Shown: positions 6,880 through 15,040 of the stretch, one piece after another
Position numbering within the stretch: the stretch's first letter is position 1
Layout: every line of letters begins with the position of its first letter
Assembly (NCBI GenBank): GCA_023150945.1
Contig: JAKLJX010000004.1
Span: forward strand, 124,001 to 188,000
Direction: 5' to 3'
DNA length: 64,000 nt
Origin: a bacterium
GTDB taxonomy: Bacteria > Zhuqueibacterota > Zhuqueibacteria > Zhuqueibacterales > Zhuqueibacteraceae
Position numbers and translations under genes: made by a program
Notes under the pieces: model-generated
The model's database searches: none
What the model saw: the letters and a program-made list of their open reading frames with translations, nothing else
Told to the model about the DNA's origin: nothing

Positions 6880-8792
6880 TGAATACGCCGCCGGCAGCCG
6901 ATCCGCAAAAGGGCAGGCTGCGCTCGCTGTGGGAAGGATTACTCACCTTTCGCCTCAAGCTGCAACCACCTCGACACCGCGACGAGCCTCCCGTCACCTT
7001 TCGGGAGCGCTTCAAGGCGCTGGGGAATTTGCCCCAGCTTTTTCAGTTGATCTGGCAGACCAGCCCGCCGTTGACGATTGCCAGCATGCTGCTGCGCGTG
7101 GTACGCGCGGCCGTGCCGCTGGCCACCCTCTACATCGGCAAGCTCATCATCGATGAAGTCGTGCATCTGACGCAACTCCCCGCGCCGCGCGAGCTGGATT
7201 ATCTGTGGAAGCTGGTCGCAATGGAATTCGGCATCATCTTTGTGTCGGACATCCTGAATCGGGCGCTGGCACTGGTGGACAGCATGCTCGGCGATCTTTT
7301 CTCCAATCAAACCTCGGTGCGCTTGATGCGGCATGCGGCTGATCTCGATTTGGATTATTTCGAAGACGCCGCCTTCTATGACAAGCTGGAACGGGCGCGC
7401 CGCCAAACCGCCGGCCGCATGGCGCTGATGTCGCAGGTGCTCGAGCAAGCCCAGGACGTCATCACCATGATGTTTCTCTCGGTCGGCCTGGTGGCGTTCA
7501 ATCCCTGGTTGATCTTGCTGCTGACCGTGACGCTGATTCCCTCGCTCTTGGGCGAATCACATTTCAATGCGCGCAGCTATTCGCTGATGTACAGTTGGAC
7601 GCCCGAGCGCCGCCAGCTTGATTACTTGCGCTACACCGGCGCCAGTGATGAAACCGCCAAGGAAGTCAAGATCTTCGGCCTCTCCGGCTTTTTGACCGAG
7701 CGCTATCGCGACCTGGCCGATCGCTACTACCGCGCCAATCGCGCCTTGTCGGTGCGCCGCGCGAGCTGGGGCACGTTGCTCGCCATGGTGGCGAGCGTGG
7801 GCTACTACGCGGCCTACGTCGTCATCATCATGCGTACGGTGAGCGGCCAGCTTTCCCTGGGTGACATGACTTTCCTGGCGGGATCGTTTTCCCGGCTGCG
7901 CGGCCTGCTGCAAAGCCTGATTCAGCGCTTCTCGAATGTGGCCGAAGGGGCGCTCTACCTGCGCGATTTGTTCGATTTTTTCGCGCTCAAGCCGCGCATC
8001 GTTTCCCGGTCGCAGGCGCGGCCGTTTCCGCGCCCGGTGCGCCAGGGCTTCACGTTCGAAAACGTCGGATTCAAATACCCCAACACCGAACGCTGGGCCA
8101 ACCGCCATTTGTCCTTCACACTGCGGGCAGGGGAGAAGCTGGCACTGGTGGGAGAAAACGGCGCGGGCAAGACCACGCTCGCCAAATTGCTGGCGCGCTT
8201 GTACGATCCCACGGAAGGCCGCATTCTCTTGGACGGCTATGATCTGCGAGAATATGATTTGGAGGAATTGCGGCGGGAAATCGGTGTGATCTTTCAGGAC
8301 TTCGTGCACTACCATTTCACCGCGGCGGAGAACATCGCGGTGGGCCGCATCGAAGCGCGCGACGATCACGCGCGCATCGAGCAGGCCGCGCTGCGCAGCC
8401 TGGCCAACACCGTCATCGAAAAACTGCCGAACCGCTATGAACAAATCGTCGGCAGAAGATTCGATACCGGCGTGGAACTCTCCGGCGGCGAGTGGCAGAA
8501 AATGGCGCTGGCGCGCGCCTACATGCGCGATGCGCAACTGCTGATTCTCGATGAACCCACGGCCGCGCTCGATGCCCGCGCCGAGCACGAGGTCTTTCAG
8601 CGCTTTGCGGATTTGACCCGCGGCAAGTCGGCGGTGCTCATCTCACATCGTTTTTCCACCGTGCGCATGGCGGACCGCATTCTCGTGCTCGACAACGGCG
8701 AGCTGCTCGAATTGGGGACGCATGAGGAACTGCTGCGGCAAAATGGCCGCTATGCTGAGCTTTTTCGCCTGCAGGCCGCGGGTTATCAATAA
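6876..8792 (+). CDS. ABC exporter half-transporter (membrane domain fused to ATPase)
   Basis: A 638-residue type IV ABC exporter subunit. A helical membrane domain (residues about 40-370, six helices) is followed by an ATPase domain with Walker A GENGAGKTTLAK, signature LSGGEWQKMALARA, Walker B LLILDEPTAALD and the H-loop ISHRFS. It would act as a homodimer in the inner membrane. The substrate is unknown, and its closest relatives by feel are lipid or peptide exporters. Two adjacent ATGs (6876, 6879) overlap the stop of the SAM hydrolase gene, so translation is coupled. The coupling suggests that the exporter and the exported SAM hydrolase work together or are at least made together. Confidence 0.9.
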   Translation: MMNTPPAADPQKGRLRSLWEGLLTFRLKLQPPRHRDEPPVTFRERFKALGNLPQLFQLIWQTSPPLTIASMLLRVVRAAVPLATLYIGKLIIDEVVHLTQLPAPRELDYLWKLVAMEFGIIFVSDILNRALALVDSMLGDLFSNQTSVRLMRHAADLDLDYFEDAAFYDKLERARRQTAGRMALMSQVLEQAQDVITMMFLSVGLVAFNPWLILLLTVTLIPSLLGESHFNARSYSLMYSWTPERRQLDYLRYTGASDETAKEVKIFGLSGFLTERYRDLADRYYRANRALSVRRASWGTLLAMVASVGYYAAYVVIIMRTVSGQLSLGDMTFLAGSFSRLRGLLQSLIQRFSNVAEGALYLRDLFDFFALKPRIVSRSQARPFPRPVRQGFTFENVGFKYPNTERWANRHLSFTLRAGEKLALVGENGAGKTTLAKLLARLYDPTEGRILLDGYDLREYDLEELRREIGVIFQDFVHYHFTAAENIAVGRIEARDDHARIEQAALRSLANTVIEKLPNRYEQIVGRRFDTGVELSGGEWQKMALARAYMRDAQLLILDEPTAALDARAEHEVFQRFADLTRGKSAVLISHRFSTVRMADRILVLDNGELLELGTHEELLRQNGRYAELFRLQAAGYQ

Positions 8793-8809
8793 AAGCCGGC
8801 GAGCGCGGC

Positions 8810-9841
8810 TCACGCGTGCCGGCCGGTATGCAGCGCGGCCACGATCGCTTCCGCCATCGCTTGCGTGCTCACCGGCGCCGCGCGGTTGAGGTCGGGCGTG
8901 ACGGATTTCCCCTCCCGAATCACCGCGCGCACCGCCTGCTCGACGCGCCGCCCCGCCTGATATTCACCGAGATAGTCCAACATCATGACGCCGGCCATGA
9001 TCACCGCGGTGGGATTGGCGATGTTCTTGCCGGCGATGTCCGGCGCGCTGCCGTGCACCGCTTCGAAAATCGCGGCTGCGCGGCCGATGTTCGCGCCCGC
9101 GGTCAAGCCCAGCCCGCCCACCAAACCGGCGGCCAGATCCGAAAGAATATCGCCGAAGAGATTGGTGGTGACAATGACATCAAAAGCGCCGGGGTTCATC
9201 ACCATTTGCATAGCGCAGGCATCGATGATCTTGTCGTTGAATTCCACCTCGGGATACATGTGCGCCACCGCGCGGCCGATTTCCAGGAACATGCCGGTGG
9301 TGCATTTGAGAATGTTGGCCTTGTGCACCAGCGTCACGCGCTTGCGCTTGTTGTTGCGCGCGTATTCGAAGGCATAGCGCAGAATCTTCTCCGAACCGCT
9401 GCGCGTGATCAATGCCGTGCTTTCGGCGGCGATGTTGACGCCGTCCGCCGTGATGAAATGCTCGATGCCGGAGTACAAGCCTTCGGTGTTTTCGCGAATG
9501 ATCACCAGATTGACGTTGGGGTGAATGGCGGCGGTGCCCGCGAAGGAGACCGCCGGCCGCACATTGGCGTAAAGGTTGAATTCCTGGCGCAGCGCCACGT
9601 TGACGCTGCGATAGCCGCCGCCCACCGGCGTCGTCAAAGGGCCTTTCAGGGCCACGCGCGTTTGCCGCAGCGATTCCAGGGTTTGCTCCGGGATCGGTGT
9701 GCCCAATTGCTCAACCGCCGCCATGCCGGCGAGCTGGCGATCCCACTCGAACTGCACGCCCGCAGCTTCCAACACCATGACCGCGGCCTCGATGATCGCA
9801 GGCCCGATGCCATCGCCTGGAATCAAAGTAACCTGGTGCAC
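8810..9841 (-). CDS. Isocitrate/isopropylmalate dehydrogenase family enzyme, probably NAD-dependent isocitrate dehydrogenase
   Basis: 343 residues, the usual length for the short NAD-type enzymes. Motifs are LIPGDGIGPAIIEAA at the N-terminus, RENTEGLYSGIEH (substrate loop with Arg and the Tyr region), VHKANILKCTTGMFLE, and TTNLFGDILSDLAAGLVGGLG with the metal-binding aspartates, plus EAVHGSAPDIAGKNIANP near the cofactor site. The pattern ENTEGLYSG fits isocitrate or homoisocitrate dehydrogenase better than LeuB. No leuCD gene lies nearby. The start is GTG at 9841, preceded by GGAAAGGA. It is divergent from the ATP-grasp gene across about 195 bp and convergent with the ABC exporter at 17 bp. 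Confidence 0.85.
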   Translation of the reverse strand: MHQVTLIPGDGIGPAIIEAAVMVLEAAGVQFEWDRQLAGMAAVEQLGTPIPEQTLESLRQTRVALKGPLTTPVGGGYRSVNVALRQEFNLYANVRPAVSFAGTAAIHPNVNLVIIRENTEGLYSGIEHFITADGVNIAAESTALITRSGSEKILRYAFEYARNNKRKRVTLVHKANILKCTTGMFLEIGRAVAHMYPEVEFNDKIIDACAMQMVMNPGAFDVIVTTNLFGDILSDLAAGLVGGLGLTAGANIGRAAAIFEAVHGSAPDIAGKNIANPTAVIMAGVMMLDYLGEYQAGRRVEQAVRAVIREGKSVTPDLNRAAPVSTQAMAEAIVAALHTGRHA

Positions 9842-9962
9842 CGATTTTTCCTTTCCTGATGAGGTGAATTCCGGGAAACGCCCCGGCGTTGTTGTTCTGG
9901 CTAACCGGGCCGCGAAATTTGTGAACTATTCTGCTTATTTCAAATGAAAAAGTCCGGCGCGC

Positions 9963-9991
9963 TTGACAATCCCTGGAAAATCCGGTATTAT
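9963..9991 (+). promoter_or_regulatory. Near-consensus sigma70-type promoter for the ATP-grasp gene
   Basis: TTGACA (9963-9968), a 17-base spacer and TATTAT (9986-9991). Transcription would start near 9998, leaving a leader of about 38 nt with GGAGCC before the ATG at 10037. It is among the best promoter matches in the window. Confidence 0.75.
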
Positions 9992-10036
9992 GCAGCCGCA
10001 CAAAAGCGGTGAAACCCACCAACCGGAGCCGGAACC

Positions 10037-11242
10037 ATGGGAGCAGCCACCCGCAAGGCGGTGTTGTGTGTTTCGAGTTATGAAAAAGGCCAGGAATTCC
10101 TGCGCGAATGCCGGCGCCAGGGAGGCCTGGTGTATTTGCTGACCACCAAGGCCCTGGAGTCTGCCGATTGGCCGCGGGAAAGCATCGACGAGATTTTTTA
10201 TCTCCCCGATCTCTACAACCGCGACGACGTCATCAAGGGCGTCAGCTTCCTGATGCGCGCGCGCACCGTTGACCGCATCGTGGCGCTTGATGACTACGAC
10301 GTGGAAATGGTGGCGACCCTGCGCGAGCATCTGCGCCTGCCCGGCATGGGCGAGACCACGGCACGCTACTTCCGCGACAAGCTGGCCATGCGCATGCGCG
10401 CACGCGAGCGCGGCATTCCGGTGCCTGCTTTCATTCACGTGCTCAACTATGACGCCCTCCGCCAATTCATGGCGACCGTGCCGCCGCCGTGGGTGCTCAA
10501 GCCGCGCTCCGAGGCCTCTTCCGTCGGCATCAAAAAAGTCCACGCCGCGGATGAGCTGTGGCCGTTGCTCGACGCCCTCGGCGACCGCCAATCCTTTTAT
10601 CTGCTGGAGCGCTTTGTGCCCGGCGAGGTTTATCATGTTGATACCATCATTTCCGAACGCAGAATTGTTTGTGCAGAGGTGCACGAGTATGCCTTGCCGC
10701 CGATGAGTGTCGCCCACGAGGGCGGCGTGTTTGCTTCGCGCACGGTGCTGCGCGGTTCAGCGCTGGAGCGGGCCCTGCAGGTGGAGAATGCGCGCGTCGT
10801 TGCCGCGCTGGGATTGGTGCGTGGGGTCACGCATATCGAATTCATCAAAAGCGTGGAAGATGGCCGGTTCTATTTTCTTGAAGCGGCCGCGCGCGTCGGC
10901 GGCGCCAACATTGTTGAAATGGTGCAGGCCGCCACCGGCATCAATCTCTGGGCGGAATGGGCGCGGATCGAAATCGCGCAGGGCGAGGAGGAGTATCGCC
11001 TGCCGGAAATCCGCCGGGACTATGGCGGCGTCATCATCTCGTTGGCCAAGCAGGAGTGGCCCGACACCTCGGCCTATCAAGCTCCCCAGATCTTTTATCG
11101 GTTGCACAAGAAAAACCACGTGGGCTTCGTCTTGGGCTCACCCGATCGCGAACGCCTCCTCTTCCTGCTGGAAGAATACCGCCGCCGCATTTATGCGGAT
11201 TTCTTCGCGGTGCTGCCGCCCTCGGACAAACCGACCAGTTGA
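10037..11242 (+). CDS. ATP-grasp domain protein, carboxylate-amine ligase type
   Basis: A 401-residue soluble protein. An N-terminal Rossmann-like pre-ATP-grasp domain (residues about 1-110, ending in the loop LDDYDVEMVATLREHL) is followed by an ATP-grasp fold with VLKPRSEASSVGIKKV (P-loop-like strand), YLLERFVPGEVYHVD, and the metal-binding FIKS...FYFLEAAARVGGANIVEM, where Glu and Asn bind Mg. Such enzymes join a carboxylate to an amine through an acyl phosphate. Relatives include carbamoyl phosphate synthase-like proteins and dipeptide ligases. There is no partner gene around it, and its strong promoter and the next promoter suggest a single-gene transcript. The substrate cannot be inferred. 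Confidence 0.85.
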   Translation: MGAATRKAVLCVSSYEKGQEFLRECRRQGGLVYLLTTKALESADWPRESIDEIFYLPDLYNRDDVIKGVSFLMRARTVDRIVALDDYDVEMVATLREHLRLPGMGETTARYFRDKLAMRMRARERGIPVPAFIHVLNYDALRQFMATVPPPWVLKPRSEASSVGIKKVHAADELWPLLDALGDRQSFYLLERFVPGEVYHVDTIISERRIVCAEVHEYALPPMSVAHEGGVFASRTVLRGSALERALQVENARVVAALGLVRGVTHIEFIKSVEDGRFYFLEAAARVGGANIVEMVQAATGINLWAEWARIEIAQGEEEYRLPEIRRDYGGVIISLAKQEWPDTSAYQAPQIFYRLHKKNHVGFVLGSPDRERLLFLLEEYRRRIYADFFAVLPPSDKPTS

Positions 11243-11422
11243 CGCGAAGGCACGTTTGCCCATTTCCGCAAAACCCTGCCGACCAGTGTAGTCTTCGAGC
11301 CGCGTCCACCGGACTCCCGCGCCGCAAGCCGCCGGGAAGCCTTCAAACACAACTGCAGCACTGCTTCAAAGTTGCGGGTGCCGCCACACCTCGGGAACTC
11401 GAACGCTCTTGCATTTCGAGCC

Positions 11423-11451
11423 TTGACTTTCTTGCAGATGCTTTCTATGTT
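11423..11451 (+). promoter_or_regulatory. Sigma70-type promoter for mgtE
   Basis: TTGACT (11423-11428), 17 bases and TATGTT (11446-11451), about 47 bp before the mgtE start. No Mg-sensing M-box structure could be recognised in the 256-bp leader region. Confidence 0.55.
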
Positions 11452-11498
11452 CACGCCATTTTTCGCCCCATTGCATTGGGATCGTCGCGAGGTGAGTC

Positions 11499-12878
11499 AT
11501 GCTGAAAGAACTGCTGGTCCCGGACATTCAAGAGCTGATTCGTGACAAGGCCTATTCGGGTCTGAAGGACGGCATCTCCGACTGGGAAGCGCCGGAGATT
11601 GCCGAGCTGCTGGCCAGCCTGCCAGTGGAAGATCAACCCATTCTCTTTCGGCTCCTGCCCCGCCAGACTGCCGCCGAAGTGTTTGCCTATCTGCCCCCGG
11701 AAGAGCAGGAACGCCTGCTGCAGAGCCTGAACACGGAAAACACCCGTGCCTTGTTGGGTGAACTCGCGCCCGATGACCGCACTGAGCTGTTCGGCGAACT
11801 GCCCGCGCAAGTGACGCAGCAATTGCTGAATCTGCTCTCGCCCGAGGATCTCAAAGAGGCGCGCCACCTGCTCGGCTATCCCGAAGAAAGCGTCGGCCGT
11901 TTGATGACGCCCGAATACGTCGCGATCAAGCCGGAGTGGACCATCGGCAAAGCGCTCGAACACCTGCGCCAAAAGGGCAAGGATGCCGAAACGATTAACA
12001 CAGTCTATGTCGTCGACGACGCCGGCAAGCTCATCGATGACGTGCGGCTGCGCAAATTGATTTTGGCGGAACCGACCGAAGCCGTGGCTACGGTGATGGA
12101 CCGTCACTTCGTTTCGCTTTCCGCCTATGACGATCGTGAGGATGCCGCCAAGCTGATGCAAAAGTACGATCGCGTCGCGCTGCCGGTCACCGACTCCGAG
12201 GGCGTGCTGCTCGGCATCGTCACCGTCGACGACATGCTCGACGTCGTGGAGGAGGAAGCCACGGAAGACATTCAGAAAATGGCCGCGGTGCAGTCTCTTG
12301 ACGAGCCCTACATTCAGACCGGCTTCTTCAGCATGTTGAAGAAACGCGGTGTCTGGCTCTCGCTGCTGTTTCTGGGTGAAATGTTGACCGCCGCGGCAAT
12401 GAAGTATTTCGAGGGCGAAATCGAGCGCGCCGTGGTGCTCGCGCTTTTCATCCCGCTCATCATCAGCAGCGGCGGCAATTCCGGCTCGCAAGCAGCCTCG
12501 CTGGTGATTCGTGCCATGGCATTGGAAGAGATTCGGCTGCGGGATTGGTGGCGAGTGATGCGGCGGGAGCTGGCCTCGGGCTTCGGTTTGGGCTCGATCC
12601 TGGGCACCATCGCGATCCTGCAGGTGCTCTTGATCCCCAACAACGAGACGCTTTACGGCGAGCACTATTTGCTGGTGGGCTTGACGGTGGCTTTCAGCCT
12701 GGTGGGCGTCGTCATGTGGGGCACACTCACCGGCTCGATGCTGCCCTTCATCCTGCGACGGCTGGGCTTTGATCCCGCGGTGTCATCGGCGCCGTTCGTG
12801 GCAACGTTGGTGGATGTCACCGGCCTGATCATCTATTTCTCCGTGGCGCTGCTGATTTTGGGCGGAACCTTGCTGTAG
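11499..12878 (+). CDS. mgtE: Magnesium transporter MgtE
   Basis: 459 residues, typical for the family. An N-terminal helical superhelix domain (residues about 15-130, repeated LPVEDQ..LFRLLP and LAPDDRTELFGELP units) precedes two CBS domains (about 135-255; GRLMTPEYVAI and ATVMDRHFVSL mark their starts). A linker helix then leads into five membrane helices from about residue 285 with PLIISSGGNSGSQAASLVIRA, the pore-lining signature. MgtE is a Mg2+-gated Mg2+ channel in the inner membrane, and the N and CBS domains close it when internal Mg is high. The ATG has GAGGTGAG upstream. Confidence 0.95.
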   Translation: MLKELLVPDIQELIRDKAYSGLKDGISDWEAPEIAELLASLPVEDQPILFRLLPRQTAAEVFAYLPPEEQERLLQSLNTENTRALLGELAPDDRTELFGELPAQVTQQLLNLLSPEDLKEARHLLGYPEESVGRLMTPEYVAIKPEWTIGKALEHLRQKGKDAETINTVYVVDDAGKLIDDVRLRKLILAEPTEAVATVMDRHFVSLSAYDDREDAAKLMQKYDRVALPVTDSEGVLLGIVTVDDMLDVVEEEATEDIQKMAAVQSLDEPYIQTGFFSMLKKRGVWLSLLFLGEMLTAAAMKYFEGEIERAVVLALFIPLIISSGGNSGSQAASLVIRAMALEEIRLRDWWRVMRRELASGFGLGSILGTIAILQVLLIPNNETLYGEHYLLVGLTVAFSLVGVVMWGTLTGSMLPFILRRLGFDPAVSSAPFVATLVDVTGLIIYFSVALLILGGTLL

Positions 12879-12987
12879 GCCCACTCTGCCGAACGCGGGC
12901 GAGTATTTCTGTGCGGCAGAGGGTTGACGCTCTTTACGAATTCTCTCGCGGTAAATGTTGGGTCTCCGCTGGGAGATCTTCCTACCC

Positions 12988-13120
12988 CGGCTGAGCCGAG
13001 GTTTTCGATGCAACGGCCAAGCCGTTGCAGGAACGTTCTTATTGAAAATTGAAAATGTTCCCAGCTCGGCTGAGCTGAGTTTTCGATGCCACGGCTAGGC
13101 CGTTGCAGGAGTATTCTTAT
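12988..13120. repeat. Two imperfect 54-55 bp direct repeats, each with two small palindromes
   Basis: Copy A is 12988-13042 and copy B 13067-13120. Both run CGGCTGAGC(C/T)GAG, then TTTTCGATGC, then a hairpin AACGGCC..GGCCGTT type (GCAACGGCCAAGCCGTTGC in A, CCACGGCTAGGCCGTTGC in B), then AGGA and a shared TTCTTAT end. They lie between mgtE and the PAP2 gene. The change in B keeps most of the hairpin pairing, so the folded form may matter. They could be a REP-like element or a double structured leader for the PAP2 gene. Confidence 0.7.
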
Positions 13121-13164
13121 CAAGAGATCACAATCTTCGACAGACTCAATCCAAAAGGGTGAGC

Positions 13165-14031
13165 ATGAACTCAAGGCGAAGCGGCTGTTGGCACGTTTGC
13201 ACGATGATCCTGTTCGGCTTGCTATCGCCGGCGGCGGAATCCGGTCTCCACGCACAGGAAAGCCTGCGCGATCGTGACGCGCTGCCGGCCGTAGAAGCGC
13301 CGCCCGGGCTTGCCGCAGGCAGAGAATTACATCAAGCCCTGACCTCGCCCTTTCGGATGTCGAAAAAAGAAAGCGTGCGGATGCTCGGTTTTGTGGCGGT
13401 CACTGCCGGCGTGTATTTCTTGCTGGATGACCTGATTGATGAAGAGTACGCCCGCGAAGGGGACAACATCTTCTATCCCGCGCACGAGCTTGCTGAAATC
13501 GGCAAGGCCTATGACCAGGTTTCCCCAGTGGCCTTCACTGCCGGTGTCACCGCCAGCCTGCTTGCCGGCGGACTGGTGTTGCAGGATCAGAAGCTGCTGC
13601 AAACGACCAAACTGGTTGTCGAAGCCAGCGTGCTGACGCAAGCGCTCACCTACCTCGGCAAGCACGCGCTCGGCCGCGCGCGGCCCGACACTGACCAAGG
13701 TCCGCATCATCTCACGCCGTTCAAGAACAGGGGAAATGCCTTTCAATCCATGCCCTCGGGTCACGCCAGCAGCGTATTCGCCACCATGACGGTGATCAGC
13801 AAGCAATACGATCGCTGGTGGGTGCGTATTCCGGCATACACCTTCGCCACGGCCGTCGCGTTTCAACGCATGGAAGACCGGCGGCATTGGGCCTCGGATG
13901 TGCTGGCTGGCGGCGGCCTGGGCTATTGGGTGGGAAGCACCCTCGTGCGCGCCCATGCACGGCAGCCTCAAGGCGCTTCCTGGCGGCCGGCTTTCGGCAC
14001 TCGCGGCCTCGGTCTCGCGGTGGCATTCTGA
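13165..14031 (+). CDS. PAP2-family phosphatase, exported
   Basis: 288 residues from ATG 13165 (AAAGGGTGAG just before it; GTG at 13159 is possible). The N-terminus has a signal-like hydrophobic stretch (WHVCTMILFGLLSPAAES). The acid phosphatase (PAP2) active-site motifs are all present: KHALGRARP near residue 170, SMPSGHAS near 195 and RRHWASDVLAGG near 245, giving the Lys-Arg, Ser-Gly-His and Arg-His-Asp sets. Such enzymes dephosphorylate lipid phosphates such as undecaprenyl pyrophosphate or phosphatidic acid. Only weak hydrophobic helices flank the motifs, as in FCB members that act at the periplasmic face. Another gene (EamA) follows 61 bp on. Confidence 0.88.
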   Translation: MNSRRSGCWHVCTMILFGLLSPAAESGLHAQESLRDRDALPAVEAPPGLAAGRELHQALTSPFRMSKKESVRMLGFVAVTAGVYFLLDDLIDEEYAREGDNIFYPAHELAEIGKAYDQVSPVAFTAGVTASLLAGGLVLQDQKLLQTTKLVVEASVLTQALTYLGKHALGRARPDTDQGPHHLTPFKNRGNAFQSMPSGHASSVFATMTVISKQYDRWWVRIPAYTFATAVAFQRMEDRRHWASDVLAGGGLGYWVGSTLVRAHARQPQGASWRPAFGTRGLGLAVAF

Positions 14032-14092
14032 GAGAGAAAACTCATTCGTATCGTGCGCCTACGCCGGCTCGGGAAGGAGTCTCCGCGCTGAC

Positions 14093-14992
14093 ATGTCCTG
14101 GTTGATCTTTGCCCTGGGCTCGGCTGTGATGAGCGCGGTAAGTGATACGCTCTGCAAAAAGGCGAGCCAATCCGCCGATAGCTGGGCCGTGACGTGGGTG
14201 CGATTTGGCTATTCCTCCATTTTTCTGCTGCCCCTGCTGCTGTTCGTCGACATTCCGCCGCTGGATGCGACGTTTGCGCTCACCGTGGCGGCGCTGCTGC
14301 CGCTGGAGCTGACCGCAGCTTCGTTGAGCATGCGCGCGCTGCAGCTTTCACCGCTTTCGCTCACCGTGCCCTATCTCGCCTTTACTCCGTTGTTCCTGCT
14401 GGTCGTGCCGACGGTGCTGTTGGGCGAGAAGCTCAGTATCCGCGGCGCTGCCGGCGTGGTTTGCATCGTCCTGGGCGCCTACTGGCTCAATCTGCAAAAC
14501 AACGCCGGCACACCGCCGGCGCGCGGCCAGGATTTGAACGGCAGGAAATGGCTGGCGCCGGTGCAGGCGCTGGCGCGCGAAAAAGGCTCCCGCCTGATGC
14601 TACTCGCTGCCGCGATTTACAGCCTCACTTCGACGCTCGGCAAAGTGGCGGTGCAGCATTCCAGCCCGATTTTCTTCGCGATCTTCTATTACCCGCTTGC
14701 CAGTTTGGTAATGCTGCCGGTCACCGCGTTGCGTTCGCGCCGGGGCTGGCTATTCGCCCGCGGTCAGGTGCGGCTCTTTCTGTTGATCGGACTGGCGGTC
14801 ACGGCGACCGTCTTGTGCCATTTCCTGGCGCTGAGCCGCGCCGAAGTCGCTTACATGATTTCCGTCAAACGGACCAGCATGATCTTCGCCACCTTGCTGG
14901 GCTGGTGGTTTTTTCATGAGGAGAATGTTCCGCGGCGGCTGTGGGGTTGCAGCGTGATGCTCGCCGGCGTCATCCTGATAGCATCCGCGTGA
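14093..14992 (+). CDS. EamA/DMT-superfamily transporter
   Basis: A 299-residue inner-membrane protein with about ten hydrophobic helices in two EamA repeats (residues 1-140 and 165-299). Repeats end in the usual GEKLSIRGAAGVVCIVLGAYW and VPRRLWGCSVMLAGVILIA. The loop between the halves is hydrophilic. Family members export or import small metabolites such as amino acids or nucleotide-sugar precursors, and the substrate cannot be read from sequence. The start at ATG 14093 is chosen because GGAAGGAGT lies before it and the chain begins directly at helix 1. An in-frame extension back to 13898 overlaps the PAP2 gene and is not likely to be used. Confidence 0.85.
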   Translation: MSWLIFALGSAVMSAVSDTLCKKASQSADSWAVTWVRFGYSSIFLLPLLLFVDIPPLDATFALTVAALLPLELTAASLSMRALQLSPLSLTVPYLAFTPLFLLVVPTVLLGEKLSIRGAAGVVCIVLGAYWLNLQNNAGTPPARGQDLNGRKWLAPVQALAREKGSRLMLLAAAIYSLTSTLGKVAVQHSSPIFFAIFYYPLASLVMLPVTALRSRRGWLFARGQVRLFLLIGLAVTATVLCHFLALSRAEVAYMISVKRTSMIFATLLGWWFFHEENVPRRLWGCSVMLAGVILIASA

Positions 14993-15040
14993 GAGAGAAT
15001 GGCGTGCTGCCCCGCAGGCCGCGCTCCGCGGGCGCGGCCG

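Noticed and set aside
11243-11498. Mg-responsive M-box riboswitch before mgtE
   Set aside because: Looked for the conserved M-box core and did not find it; only a promoter-like pair is visible.
11451-12665. 404-codon minus-strand frame opposite mgtE
   Set aside because: Shadow of mgtE; no motif and no ribosome site.
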